Below, piece after piece: positions 7,158 through 16,181 of a stretch of DNA of 64,000 nt. The DNA is taken from the NCBI GenBank assembly GCA_017303455.1, contig JAFLBM010000014.1, forward strand, positions 62,001-126,000, given 5' to 3'. The notes beneath the pieces are model-generated. The model made no database searches. It saw only the letters and a list, made by a program, of their open reading frames with translations, and was not told where the DNA came from. Source of the stretch: Chitinophagales bacterium (GTDB lineage Bacteria > Bacteroidota > Bacteroidia > Chitinophagales > Chitinophagaceae). Position 1 is the first letter of the stretch. Each line of letters starts with the position of its first letter. Made by a program: the position numbers and the translations under genes.

Positions 7158-10100
7158 TTATGCTGCTAATAATTCAAGTTCAAGTGCCAGGGCTTCTGCT
7201 TCCAGTTCAAGGATGGCTACATTGTCCGGAAGTTCTTCTTCCTCATCATCGGGCGGTAGTTTTATTTTTTTCCGGTTGCTGTATCTTCCTGTATCAGACT
7301 TGATATTTTTTAGGTCAGATGAATGAATAGTTATAGAACATCCATGAGTAGTCTGTAAAATCTCCAGCAGTTTATCAATATTCTTCTCTGGCAACATGGC
7401 CACCATTTTGTCAGATACTTTTTCAAAATTGGTTTTCTCCACCAGCTCAAGGATATTCTTATCTAAATAAATATCGCCGCCCCTTGCCCTGGACGCTGAT
7501 ATTATCAGTTTGAAGTGATTACCTGTCCTGAAAAATGATAAGCCATTATTGGTAATGATTTGAGAGTTCTGCACCAATGATTTTACAATCGGTGCAGCTT
7601 TCAGTATTGGCACTACTACTTTATCCTGCACCTGTTCACCAGAGTTCCAGTTCTCCGGCATCAGGATTCCCTTTTTGGTTTCTTGCTTAATTGTTGTATA
7701 ACTTACCAACTTGCCCTTAAAATCAGAAAAGGCTTGCAGCAGGTTACCGGTGATGATGTGGCGGATACGTCGGTCAGTGTTGTTTTCCTTAGTGTATTTC
7801 TCCCACTCATGCAGTAAAACATTCATGCTGGGCTGAGATATATCTGCACTTGCACCAATGATTGTCATTATATCTTCTGAGTAAGATGCCGGGATGGCCA
7901 GGTATTTAGAACTGTTGGCAATAGCAATACGCAGTTTGATTGCTGAAGGAGCATAAGGGTTCTTCTTTTTCTTATCAATTACAAATCCTAAAAACACGGC
8001 TGGCACCAACTCATTACCGCCATTGTAAGTTTCAATGGGATAACGGATATTACGGCTGATATAGAAAAACCGGAAGGCTTTTTCTATATACTGCTTTCGG
8101 TTATCAAAGGTCTTTTTGAGATTTTGTAATTGCAGTTCTTTTGCGCCAGTCAATTCTTTTTCTCTTTCTGCGACAGCCTGCCGCCATGCTCCCTCGCCCT
8201 GCTTTTCCAATATCTTCTGAATCTTCTTTTCACCGGGGACATTTTTTATCAGCTCATCATACTTGGCTTCGGTTTCAGCTTCTTCCTCTTTCAATCTTTC
8301 CGCCACAGATGCTTCATAATCTTCCACCAGTTTATCCTGTAGTTTATGAGGGTCATTACCTTTTAATGATTCATTGATAAGATTTTCCAGTTCTGTTTTG
8401 GAAAAAGGCTTTTTCAACACATTGGCACGGACGGTCTCCAGCGTACTGTCATCGCCAAAGGCGCTGTCACTGCCTTTGCCCATTTTTATTACCTTAGAAG
8501 AAACCGTTTCAGCTTCCAGGTTCATGGCTTCCACTTCCAAATCATAATCACCGGTTTGTTTCAGGTACTCTACATAATCATTATAGCGTTCCGCAATCTC
8601 ATTATAAAAATCCTGCTGCATTTTAGTAGATAAAACAGCTACCCGGCCAGAAACTTTATGTGCCGCATCTTCCAATGTTTGCGATTCACTACTGCCGCTA
8701 TCAGCCTTGGAATCTTTCAAATGCAATGGGTCGTCCAGTAATTCATTTACATCCTTATTCTCCATTAGGTAGTCCTTCACAATCTTGTCGCCGTATTTAT
8801 TTAAGAAATCTGGCACATCTAAAATCTTCGTGGATTGCTTTTGATTGGAGGTAGTGTTTGCATCTAATGACTTCAGTTTTTTCTGTAACATCATCATCAA
8901 CCTTTTTTCAGCCGGGATGGCGGACGTTACATAGTCATAAATCGGTTTTAAGATTTGCCCGGTTCGGTTGACGCGGCCTCTTTTTTGCACTTCCGTATTA
9001 ATGTCCAGCTCTGCCTGCAGCACAATCATTACCCTTTGCTTTACCTGCTCTTTGGAAACTTTAGCCGTAGGTATGGCATGTGCAGATGCGCCGGTACTGC
9101 CGGACTGGTTAATCATCAGCACATCCACTTCATTATTATTGAACTGCCGGAAAGCATCATTGGTATTGATACGTTTTCTTGCCAGTATCAAAGCCTTACT
9201 GCCCTTCCAGTTGAGTTGCAGTTCATACTTACGGCCTGTTACTTCGGCGACACTGTAGCCGGCGTCTTTTATTTTCTTGATGATAATATCAATCGGGGAA
9301 ATAGTAATACCCGTTGAGACGTTATTTATCTTTCCCAGTATTCGGTGGTATTCGGTTTGAGCTTCCGGCGGCAGTTCACTTAATTCAAATTTTTTGTGAA
9401 TAGCATTGCCGTCCACATCTTTTTCGGAATAACGTAAAATACCATCTAACCCTCTTTTAAGAACTTCACTAAAATCAGCATTGATAGTATCGCCATCACC
9501 AACCGGAACGCCCTGTTCATTTTCCATTGATTCAATAAAGCTGCCCATTGTAGAAGCGAAGGCAATCACCGGCTTTTTTCCCTCCTTTAATCTTTTAATT
9601 GCCTGGTCAGCGACTGCTTCCGCCTTTAAAGAAAAAAGCATCTGGTTAATTACCTGGAACACTTTGGAAAAATAAGGTTGATTATCAACGCCAGCTTGTG
9701 AAGTACCTTCACGCAGTGCAACTTCTTTGCCTTCAGCTACTGCAATTTTATCCAGTTCCTCTACCTGTGCATCCACGAAGTTTGTTTGGAAGGCAATAAT
9801 ATCACGGAGTATATCAGTAATGTTATCTGCAATGGCACGGTGTTCTTCTGACTTAGTATCTAAAGACAAATAATTTACTTCCACTCCTTCAAAACTTCTT
9901 TCCCTGCGCACCATTTGTCCCTCAGCAACCAATTGTGAGGATAACACTTCCTGCAATGCCACGCCGCCTCTTGTAATAGCTTCCACCAAATCATCCCTGC
10001 TCATATTGCAATCGGCAATGGAAGTTTTCATAGCATAGATGGGCATGTTGTCGGGTCGCTTCGCAAATGTGGCTGACAGGAATACAACACCTTTGGTTTT

Positions 10101-12383
10101 TGAAACAACACCTTGCAGAAATTCACCCGTATTGGATGAGCCACTGGAATTATGTGCTTCATCCATGATAAAAATATTATCATCAGCAATAGCCCGGAGA
10201 AAGTTTGGTTTTTCGGGTTTCTTTTCTGGAGAATTAAACTGCGAATAGGTAGCCAGTACAAAATCATATTGCGCAGATACGGTTCTCGAACTGATAATAC
10301 TTTGCTGCTCGGTGGGAGACGGTGCCTGGTATATAACTTCACCATCCTCATCTTTTATATCTGTCTTGGATTCCTTGCTGTTTACAATCAGTGGCTTTAA
10401 ATGTCCTGAACCAATGGCTGATAAATCACGGTAAATGTCAGAGAACAGGTTTGCTTTTTCTGTAAGAAATACCGGCTTGACACCCTGGTTCACTGCATAG
10501 CGTATCATAGCAGCAGCAACCCGTCCTTTCCCAATACCCGTCTGGTCGCCGATAATCATGCCCTGGCTTCTTGCTTCAATATTATAAATAGTCATTGCCA
10601 CCGCATCAATCTGTTCAGCAGATAAAACTTTACACAGCGCAGCTTTATTAGGATATTTTAAGCGGTGGCGAACAAAGTTGTCAATATCTCCGCCAACTTC
10701 TTCTTTTATACTTAGTACAGCCTGTCTTGTTTCAAAAGCCATACTGTCGGGCACTTGTGTATTTAATACGACACAACTTTCGGATGCTGGTTCGTAAGGC
10801 GCTCCGAGAGCCTCCCCCAACCCCTCCGAAGGAGGGGCTTTAAACAGCTTCATTAAATTCTGTGCTTCCTGTTCTAATGAAGAAATATTTTTTTTCATAG
10901 GTTCTGTTTTTATTCCTTCTCCTTTGGAGAGGGTAAGGGAGAGGCTTTCCATCACTCTTTGAAAAAGCTCATCAAAGGCTTTTACTTCATTCTCTTTATC
11001 GGGATTGTAAACAGGTGCTGCACCAGATGCTGTTTGTTTTCTGCCATTAATCAAAATCAGGCGGACATCAAAAGATGTTCCCTGTCTTGAATAAAGTTTT
11101 GCGCCATCAATATTGATTACATCAGCCACATGATAGCGACTGTATAGGTAGTTAAAGAAAATCCTGTTTTTACCTGCTGTGATTCTGCCTTTGTCATCCC
11201 AGGTAGTATGGCCACCAATGATGATGGCTGCCTTACCAGTATCAACCATGCAGTCTAAGGCCCTTAAAGCCATCACATGCTCTAAGGGTTTAATCGGAAA
11301 AGTATCAAACATAACTTCCGTTTCCATTTTGCCAAATGGTGGGTTTGTCATTACTGCCATAAATGTGCGTTGCACATCAAAGAAAGGTTTTGTGGCATCT
11401 CTTTGCCAGACGTTTGCAAAACCTTGCGTTTTCAGGTTGCGGTTACGAAAACTATCCAGTTCATTTACATATACTCTTTCAGGTTTGGCAGCAATAGTCA
11501 ATAAGCCATTGCCTGCTGATGGTTCAAAAGCAAAGCCTCCATTGAACTGAAGTTTATCAATCTCACAAAACACACCTGCTAAATAACCAATGGGCGCAGG
11601 TGTAGAATATTGCTGCAGTAAAATACTTTGTGAAGTGCGGTGTGATAGATTTACCTGGCTTTGATAGAGTTCAACTATCTGGTCAAATCTTTGCTTCACT
11701 GTCCCCCCGCTATGCCCCAGCAATCTTGCCCGGTTTACAATGGCAAGCTCTGTCAGTTCTTTTACGTCATTTTTATCAATGATACCAAATGAAGCAGCCA
11801 GCTTTTCTACGGATATTTTATTGTGTGACTTCTTAGTAGCTAAATCAAATTCAATCGCAGCAACAAACTGTTCCTCTTTATTATTTAAGCCATCCAATCC
11901 TAATAAACCATCATCGGCAAAAGAATAATAACTGTCCCTTGTTACAATCACATGGTCAAGCAACCGCACTTCCATCATGGCAGCACTTTCTTTAATCTTT
12001 GCTGTTAATTGTTCATCTGCTCTTGAAGGTTTTAGGTTGCCGGACGGATGATTATGTGCAATTACCATTGACACTGCTAAACTTTTTAAAGCAGTGGCAA
12101 GAATAATGCGAATGTCGGCTACTGTTGCATTAATAGCCCCTTTAGAGTGTTTATAATAACCGATGATTTCATTTGCCTGGTTGAGATAAAGAACGATGAA
12201 CTGTTCCTGCAATTCTACTTCACCTTCATTGAAAGTATTTCTGATAAAATCAGCCGCATCTTTTGATGAAGTGATTTTACCAAAATCTTTCTGCCTGCTC
12301 CTTGTATAAGAAACAGCTAACTCCGGAACATTAACTTCCGGAGTTTCGCCAAGCACAATTTCAGGTATGGTTTGGTATTTCAT
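7158..12383 (-). CDS. Polyvalent JAB/RadC - DNA methyltransferase - SNF2-type helicase protein
   Basis: A 1741-aa multidomain protein. Residues 1-160 are a RadC/JAB metallo-domain with H110-N-H112-P-S-G and a downstream aspartate. Residues about 250-450 are an N6-adenine methyltransferase with a glycine-rich SAM motif (EPSAGNGLL) and NPPFG (347-351). From about 600 comes a strawberry-notch-like superfamily II helicase with GDQTGIGKG and DEAH (741-744). A long charged C-terminal region follows. Such fusions are known as polyvalent proteins of phages and conjugative elements and as the phage P1 DarB antirestriction protein. Here the protein may protect incoming DNA, replicate it, or both. Residues 478-530 contain two peptides encoded by palindromic repeats inserted in frame between methyltransferase and helicase. 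The gene is 15 bases upstream of the ATPase gene. Confidence 0.85.
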   Translation of the reverse strand: MKYQTIPEIVLGETPEVNVPELAVSYTRSRQKDFGKITSSKDAADFIRNTFNEGEVELQEQFIVLYLNQANEIIGYYKHSKGAINATVADIRIILATALKSLAVSMVIAHNHPSGNLKPSRADEQLTAKIKESAAMMEVRLLDHVIVTRDSYYSFADDGLLGLDGLNNKEEQFVAAIEFDLATKKSHNKISVEKLAASFGIIDKNDVKELTELAIVNRARLLGHSGGTVKQRFDQIVELYQSQVNLSHRTSQSILLQQYSTPAPIGYLAGVFCEIDKLQFNGGFAFEPSAGNGLLTIAAKPERVYVNELDSFRNRNLKTQGFANVWQRDATKPFFDVQRTFMAVMTNPPFGKMETEVMFDTFPIKPLEHVMALRALDCMVDTGKAAIIIGGHTTWDDKGRITAGKNRIFFNYLYSRYHVADVINIDGAKLYSRQGTSFDVRLILINGRKQTASGAAPVYNPDKENEVKAFDELFQRVMESLSLTLSKGEGIKTEPMKKNISSLEQEAQNLMKLFKAPPSEGLGEALGAPYEPASESCVVLNTQVPDSMAFETRQAVLSIKEEVGGDIDNFVRHRLKYPNKAALCKVLSAEQIDAVAMTIYNIEARSQGMIIGDQTGIGKGRVAAAMIRYAVNQGVKPVFLTEKANLFSDIYRDLSAIGSGHLKPLIVNSKESKTDIKDEDGEVIYQAPSPTEQQSIISSRTVSAQYDFVLATYSQFNSPEKKPEKPNFLRAIADDNIFIMDEAHNSSGSSNTGEFLQGVVSKTKGVVFLSATFAKRPDNMPIYAMKTSIADCNMSRDDLVEAITRGGVALQEVLSSQLVAEGQMVRRERSFEGVEVNYLSLDTKSEEHRAIADNITDILRDIIAFQTNFVDAQVEELDKIAVAEGKEVALREGTSQAGVDNQPYFSKVFQVINQMLFSLKAEAVADQAIKRLKEGKKPVIAFASTMGSFIESMENEQGVPVGDGDTINADFSEVLKRGLDGILRYSEKDVDGNAIHKKFELSELPPEAQTEYHRILGKINNVSTGITISPIDIIIKKIKDAGYSVAEVTGRKYELQLNWKGSKALILARKRINTNDAFRQFNNNEVDVLMINQSGSTGASAHAIPTAKVSKEQVKQRVMIVLQAELDINTEVQKRGRVNRTGQILKPIYDYVTSAIPAEKRLMMMLQKKLKSLDANTTSNQKQSTKILDVPDFLNKYGDKIVKDYLMENKDVNELLDDPLHLKDSKADSGSSESQTLEDAAHKVSGRVAVLSTKMQQDFYNEIAERYNDYVEYLKQTGDYDLEVEAMNLEAETVSSKVIKMGKGSDSAFGDDSTLETVRANVLKKPFSKTELENLINESLKGNDPHKLQDKLVEDYEASVAERLKEEEAETEAKYDELIKNVPGEKKIQKILEKQGEGAWRQAVAEREKELTGAKELQLQNLKKTFDNRKQYIEKAFRFFYISRNIRYPIETYNGGNELVPAVFLGFVIDKKKKNPYAPSAIKLRIAIANSSKYLAIPASYSEDIMTIIGASADISQPSMNVLLHEWEKYTKENNTDRRIRHIITGNLLQAFSDFKGKLVSYTTIKQETKKGILMPENWNSGEQVQDKVVVPILKAAPIVKSLVQNSQIITNNGLSFFRTGNHFKLIISASRARGGDIYLDKNILELVEKTNFEKVSDKMVAMLPEKNIDKLLEILQTTHGCSITIHSSDLKNIKSDTGRYSNRKKIKLPPDDEEEELPDNVAILELEAEALALELELLAA
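10811..10838. repeat. Palindromic CCCCTCC repeat inside a coding region
   Basis: CCCCTCC-GAA-GGAGGGG (10821-10837) with a CCTCCCCCAA flank. On the minus strand it encodes PPSEGLGEALGAP. The unit resembles the short palindromic repeats scattered in Bacteroidota genomes and is in frame with the 1741-aa protein. Confidence 0.7.
10915..10945. repeat. Second palindromic repeat inside the same coding region
   Basis: TCTCC-TTT-GGAGA followed by GGGTAAGGGAGAGG. It encodes SLTLSKGEG on the minus strand. It is a different unit from the one at 10811 and lies about 75 bases away in the same linker. Confidence 0.65.
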
Positions 12384-12400
12384 GGTTTCTTAATGGATGG

Positions 12401-12982
12401 TTATTCCCTGATAATACCGATACCGGAGTAGTCCAGCATGTAGCGATTTTCCCAAACATTATCATAGTTTTCATTTCCGTCAGCCCACTCATACACAATA
12501 ATATCATTGGCTCTTGTAACACGCTGGATTGCCCAAACTGGCGCATCAATGGCAGAGCCGATGGCAGCATATCCGTAATAAACCACATTAGGTGTGGATT
12601 CATCTATGCGGACAGGCTGCTTAATACCCCCACCTCCGCCGGTATTCATAATTCCTTTCAGGTCGTTCAGCGCACCAAGGATACCGTTCAAAATACCTAT
12701 TTCGGTGTCCTGTTTTATTTCAGTTGCCCCACCTGCCACATTGCTTAACAGCATGGCGTTAATAGCATCTCTTAACTGGCCTGCATCAGCCAGACCTGCC
12801 GGAGTTGTTACATCAGCGAACCTGACATAAATGTTTTTCAATGCCCCTTCACCAATGTCCAGCCGTATCACATCATTACGGATGGTTTCAATAGTCTTAA
12901 TTTGAATTTTGCTTACCAGGATTACACTGCCTCCGTTTACAATTTTCAGTGAAGGCCCGTTGTTATATATTTCTATTGGCAT
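12401..12982 (-). CDS. Putative structural/fibre-like protein
   Basis: A 193-aa protein without a recognised catalytic motif. The N-terminal part looks like a beta-rich domain (about 1-50) and the centre a helical linker (about 70-115). It ends in a glycine run (GGGGG) followed by a C-terminal beta domain with YYGYAAIGSA and VWAIQRVTR. This last segment resembles short C-terminal modules of phage structural proteins, which is why I suggest a virion or adhesion role; this is inference. It starts inside the end of the upstream small membrane-protein gene (20-base overlap) and sits next to envelope-active genes. Confidence 0.55.
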   Translation of the reverse strand: MPIEIYNNGPSLKIVNGGSVILVSKIQIKTIETIRNDVIRLDIGEGALKNIYVRFADVTTPAGLADAGQLRDAINAMLLSNVAGGATEIKQDTEIGILNGILGALNDLKGIMNTGGGGGIKQPVRIDESTPNVVYYGYAAIGSAIDAPVWAIQRVTRANDIIVYEWADGNENYDNVWENRYMLDYSGIGIIRE

Positions 12983-13175
12983 CTGAATTATTTTTATTGT
13001 CCGAACTGTTCTTTTTTATAGCCTCTGCTATACCTTCTCCAAGAAGGGAACCGATAAAACCGCCCACCATCACATAGGCCACTGAGTCTTTATCCGCTTC
13101 CTTTGCATAGAGGTAGGATAAAAGGGATGTAACAAATGTGGCAGTAGCTACAATTGTCTTTTCTTTCGCAGCCAT
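12963..13175 (-). CDS. Small two-helix membrane protein
   Basis: A 70-aa protein with two hydrophobic segments (about residues 8-24 and 33-52, the second glycine-rich) and a hydrophilic, Asn/Ser/Lys-rich tail. Function unknown. Its end overlaps the start of the downstream gene by 20 bases. It lies among other small membrane proteins of the element, so a capsid-membrane or holin-like role is possible but unproven. Confidence 0.6.
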   Translation of the reverse strand: MAAKEKTIVATATFVTSLLSYLYAKEADKDSVAYVMVGGFIGSLLGEGIAEAIKKNSSDNKNNSDANRNI

Positions 13176-13189
13176 GTAAACATTTTGGA

Positions 13190-13849
13190 TTAGTGAATAA
13201 GTTGGGAGGCAGCAAACCCGGATATAATAAGCAGCCCCAGGTTTTTTAATTTGCTGCCGAGCCGTTGTCGTTTATATTTTTTCTTGTAGAATTTTGCCTG
13301 TTGCTCCAGCAGTTTCTGCTGTTCGATGCTCTGCTCAAATGATTTGTTCAGTTGCTGGTACAGCGAATCTTTCAGCAGGATAACAGAATCTTTTTGCAGA
13401 AGCTGCTCATGCAGATTGTCTGTGATTGCGGTTTGTATGCTGTCCTGTAGATTTGTTTCGGTAATTAGTTCTTCAACCCTGTTTTGCAGCGAATCACACC
13501 CGGTAATAAAGCTGGCTGTATCAAGCACCTCTTTATAAACTCTCTGCCTGTCAATTAAATCATATACCTGTGTTTGCAACTCAATGTTTTTTCTTTTGGT
13601 TTTATCCAATGCGTTTTTTGTTTTTTTAAGGGATTCGTTCAGGGCTTGTGTACGCTGCTGGACAGAATCTATCTTTTGCAGGTACTTTGCTTCTGTATCC
13701 TGTGCTTTCTTTTCCAGTTCTGAAGCCTTGCTGTCAGCAATCTTAACCGGAGGATAAACATCGGGGCAGTTTCGGTGAAAGAACTGGCAAAAGGAAAAGC
13801 CGATAACGGCACCAATTAAAAGGGTAAGTATTGTTTTTAAGTTTTTCAT
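13190..13849 (-). CDS. Membrane-anchored coiled-coil protein (spanin-like?)
   Basis: About 219 aa from ATG 13849, which I prefer because the signal/anchor begins there (MKNLKTILTLLIGAVIGF). One N-terminal transmembrane helix is followed by a long heptad-rich coiled coil (about 45-190) and a short hydrophobic C-terminal segment. The architecture and its place beside a holin-like protein and an amidase resemble an inner-membrane spanin of a phage lysis cassette. That comparison rests on layout only, since spanins share little sequence. Confidence 0.6.
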   Translation of the reverse strand: MKNLKTILTLLIGAVIGFSFCQFFHRNCPDVYPPVKIADSKASELEKKAQDTEAKYLQKIDSVQQRTQALNESLKKTKNALDKTKRKNIELQTQVYDLIDRQRVYKEVLDTASFITGCDSLQNRVEELITETNLQDSIQTAITDNLHEQLLQKDSVILLKDSLYQQLNKSFEQSIEQQKLLEQQAKFYKKKYKRQRLGSKLKNLGLLIISGFAASQLIH

Positions 13850-13850
13850 A

Positions 13851-14087
13851 TCAGATTGTAGGATTGTTATTGTCAATATTTGATTTGCGTTCAATAGAGT
13901 AACCAAAGCAACCGGCACCAATCAGGCTTGCAAAAGAGTAAAACATAAATTCAGGAACAGCTTTATTGAAAAACTGCTGTGCTATCCAGCTTGCTATCAG
14001 TGCCAGGAGAAGCAATGCGATTGCCAGTTCCCTTAAACTGTAGCAGCCGTTTTTATCTTTAAATAATTCTGCTATAAACTTTCTCAT
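13851..14087 (-). CDS. Holin-like small membrane protein
   Basis: A 78-aa protein with a charged N terminus, then two hydrophobic helices (about 19-38 and 46-64) and a hydrophilic tail. Size and topology fit a class II holin. It starts at TAATG overlapping the stop of a 24-codon gene and ends one base before the coiled-coil gene start, so it belongs to a tightly coupled run with the peptidoglycan-active genes upstream. The holin function is inferred. Confidence 0.6.
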   Translation of the reverse strand: MRKFIAELFKDKNGCYSLRELAIALLLLALIASWIAQQFFNKAVPEFMFYSFASLIGAGCFGYSIERKSNIDNNNPTI

Positions 14088-14161
14088 TACGGGTCTTTTA
14101 CAAGCTGATAAGTAGCGAAGCCCAGGGCTGTGGCAATACCCAGCCCCACCAGGTCAAACAT
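14087..14161 (-). CDS. 24-residue hydrophobic microprotein
   Basis: An ATG at 14161 overlaps the stop of the transpeptidase-like gene (TAATG), and its own TAA at 14087 overlaps the next ATG in the same way. The product is one transmembrane segment, beginning MFDLVGLGIATALGF and ending KDP. The double stop-start overlap argues that it is translated rather than being a gap. Function unknown; it could be a lysis regulator or a membrane component. Confidence 0.5.
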   Translation of the reverse strand: MFDLVGLGIATALGFATYQLVKDP

Positions 14162-14760
14162 TAATTTTTTTTTGCTTCACGGACTAAAGCCCTCTCATCA
14201 ATCAGTGTGTAGGTAAAATCATTACCATAAAGCTGTTTATGGCGCTGCGCCAACTGCATCATCAGGTTGAAGTCATTGATATTGGCAAACACCTGGCAAC
14301 CGGCGGAATGCTTCTCCACAAACTTTGTTGTACCGTTAATGGATGCCCGGTGAATATTGATACCGAATATGCCGGTCTGTTCTTTGCCATTATTAAAGTC
14401 AAGTATAGCATCACGGTCATAATCCCGGATTACAGTCAAAGGCCTTTTCTGCGTAAGGGCTAAGTATTTGCCCCGGTGCATACCGATACCGTGTGAGCCG
14501 ATATACTGTCCCTGCTTCAATATAGCCGTACCCTGGGGGTTCATCAGGTTACGCAGCCAGAACGTGCCAGGGTCAGTTGTTGCCGGGCAGCGGTGGTGCT
14601 GCCAGTCACCGGATGAGTTTTTATAAAAGATATTGAGGGTGTCGTCAAAACTATTAGGCACGGTGCTGTTGGCACGAATGCCCACAATATTGAGTTCAAA
14701 AGGGCGGCTGTAAATTTTATAGCCTCTTTCAGTCATGGTTTTTAATATAGATTGTAACAT
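14161..14760 (-). CDS. L,D-transpeptidase-like / structural peptidoglycan enzyme
   Basis: About 199 aa from ATG 14760. That start avoids a 35-base overlap with the amidase gene and has the GGTTGGATTT-type leader seen before other genes here. The C-terminal HSAGCQVF, together with an upstream histidine (GIGMHRG), resembles the His-Ser-x-Gly-Cys active site of L,D-transpeptidases (YkuD fold), with Cys as nucleophile. Many such proteins in mobile elements act as endolysins or virion-associated wall enzymes. It is followed by the microprotein and holin-like genes and preceded by an amidase, so a wall-opening role is the best guess. Confidence 0.55.
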   Translation of the reverse strand: MLQSILKTMTERGYKIYSRPFELNIVGIRANSTVPNSFDDTLNIFYKNSSGDWQHHRCPATTDPGTFWLRNLMNPQGTAILKQGQYIGSHGIGMHRGKYLALTQKRPLTVIRDYDRDAILDFNNGKEQTGIFGINIHRASINGTTKFVEKHSAGCQVFANINDFNLMMQLAQRHKQLYGNDFTYTLIDERALVREAKKN

Positions 14761-14788
14761 AGGGTTGGATTTAAAATGGATTAATTGG

Positions 14789-15193
14789 TTAACTGGCTTT
14801 GGAAAGGTTAAGGTCTGGCTCATAATTTTTTATCCATTCCTTCACACTGAAGCCAGGTGAGATGGAACCCGGTTCCAGTTCATCATGCCCCACAATAGCA
14901 GCACCTGGATATTTAATGGAGAGTGCCACAATTTTATTAAAGAGGGCTTCTTCCTGGTTGGGTGTTTTGGTGTCGCCAAGTGTACCGGTTTTATTTCTGC
15001 CGCCTGCATAGGCGATATGGATGGCTTCATTATCCACCTTCTCCACATTCTTTATGATAGCGGTATCGCCATGTACTTTTTTTATTTCGCCGGTTCTTTC
15101 CACCACATAATGATAGTGGCCATAGAACTGGGAAACCTTTGGGTCAAATGTTGCGGTACTGTGTACAACGATGTAGCGGATATGTCTTTTCAT
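14789..15193 (-). CDS. N-acetylmuramoyl-L-alanine amidase (Amidase_2-like endolysin)
   Basis: A 134-aa single-domain protein with the family pattern: VVHSTAT (H11, first zinc ligand), HYHYVV, the IHIAYAGG block, TKTPNQEEAL, and GHDELEPGS (second histidine ligand). The usual C-P-G or D-P-G third ligand reads S-P-G here, so zinc binding may be altered or supplied by a neighbouring residue. It cleaves the amide between MurNAc and L-Ala of peptidoglycan. There is no signal peptide, as in phage lysozymes exported by a holin. It lies just downstream of a peptidoglycan-binding membrane protein. Confidence 0.85.
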   Translation of the reverse strand: MKRHIRYIVVHSTATFDPKVSQFYGHYHYVVERTGEIKKVHGDTAIIKNVEKVDNEAIHIAYAGGRNKTGTLGDTKTPNQEEALFNKIVALSIKYPGAAIVGHDELEPGSISPGFSVKEWIKNYEPDLNLSKAS

Positions 15194-15203
15194 AAATTGA
15201 GTT

Positions 15204-16178
15204 TTATAGTTGTGTTACTGATTTTGTTTGCACTAAAAAATGCTTGCCGTTGTTTTCAAAGAGAGTGTAGTCAAGCCGTTTGGTTACTTCATTGCCGAGT
15301 ACCATTTTAGCGGGAACTTTTATTGCCTGGTTAGCATTCACCCAAACAGTTGCGGGTTCAATGGTTACGATACTCACCCCGTCAAATCCGTCTAAACTCC
15401 ATTTCTTGCCATCAAACTGCAGCCCCATCCGCAGGAACTCAAAACGGATAGTCTGCTTCTGGTCTTCTTTGCTGAATGTATTGAGCAGTGCATTAACAAG
15501 TGTCTGCCGAACTCCGCCGCCAATACGGTAGTTTTTAAATTCACCGCTTACTTCTTTATAATCATCTTTTGATTTAAGCCGCTTGAGTAACTGAATGGTC
15601 TGGTTAAAATCTTTTTTGGTTGCTGCTGCAATAAATTGTTGAGCGAGACTGCCGCTTCCATTTCCACTGCTTATTTTCTGTCCCTGCATCAGTACATTGT
15701 AGGTGCTCTGTTCAATCGTTGCAGGAAGTTTCAGTTTCTTTAGTGCAGCGGACATTTCTGGTCCAAAATCACCGTCAGCGCCATAGCGGGGCAATATTTG
15801 TTTACCATGTTTTGCAATCAATACTTCCTGTAATGCCCTTACCTTTTCACCCTTGCTTCCCCGCTTGAGTGGAAAACCGTCCTTGCTCACCGGTGGTACT
15901 TCCAGGAAAGGGTTATCATAAATTACTTGCGGCTTTGGTCTTGGTTTAATTTTGGGTTTTATCGCCGGGGTATAAGCAGGTGTATCAACATAAACCGGTT
16001 TAATATCCTCCGGTTCTTTCTTTTTGAATGATACATCGGGCTCATCGCTGTTCTTCCCTTTTTTCTTTTTGTAATACTGCCAGCCAAAATAACCCAGGAT
16101 ACCTGCTGCTCCCACCGCCAGGGTCGTAATCACAATCCGCTTCCTTTTCTGCTTTTTATTGTGTTGATTCGTTTTCAT
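15204..16178 (-). CDS. Membrane-anchored peptidoglycan-binding protein
   Basis: A 324-aa protein. A very basic N terminus leads to one transmembrane helix (about 14-31), then a Lys/Pro-rich linker with (KP/RP) repeats, and then a peptidoglycan-binding domain 1 (about 104-165) with LKRGSKGEKVRALQ and YGADGDFGPEM. The C-terminal 150 residues are of unknown fold. It probably bridges a membrane to the cell wall, either in the host envelope or in a virion membrane. Together with the amidase next door it makes a wall-penetration module. Confidence 0.75.
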   Translation of the reverse strand: MKTNQHNKKQKRKRIVITTLAVGAAGILGYFGWQYYKKKKGKNSDEPDVSFKKKEPEDIKPVYVDTPAYTPAIKPKIKPRPKPQVIYDNPFLEVPPVSKDGFPLKRGSKGEKVRALQEVLIAKHGKQILPRYGADGDFGPEMSAALKKLKLPATIEQSTYNVLMQGQKISSGNGSGSLAQQFIAAATKKDFNQTIQLLKRLKSKDDYKEVSGEFKNYRIGGGVRQTLVNALLNTFSKEDQKQTIRFEFLRMGLQFDGKKWSLDGFDGVSIVTIEPATVWVNANQAIKVPAKMVLGNEVTKRLDYTLFENNGKHFLVQTKSVTQL

Positions 16179-16181
16179 AGT

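Noticed and set aside
12401..12982. The 193-aa protein as a phage tail fibre
   Set aside because: Only a short C-terminal segment resembles phage structural proteins and no tail genes accompany it, so I kept a generic label.
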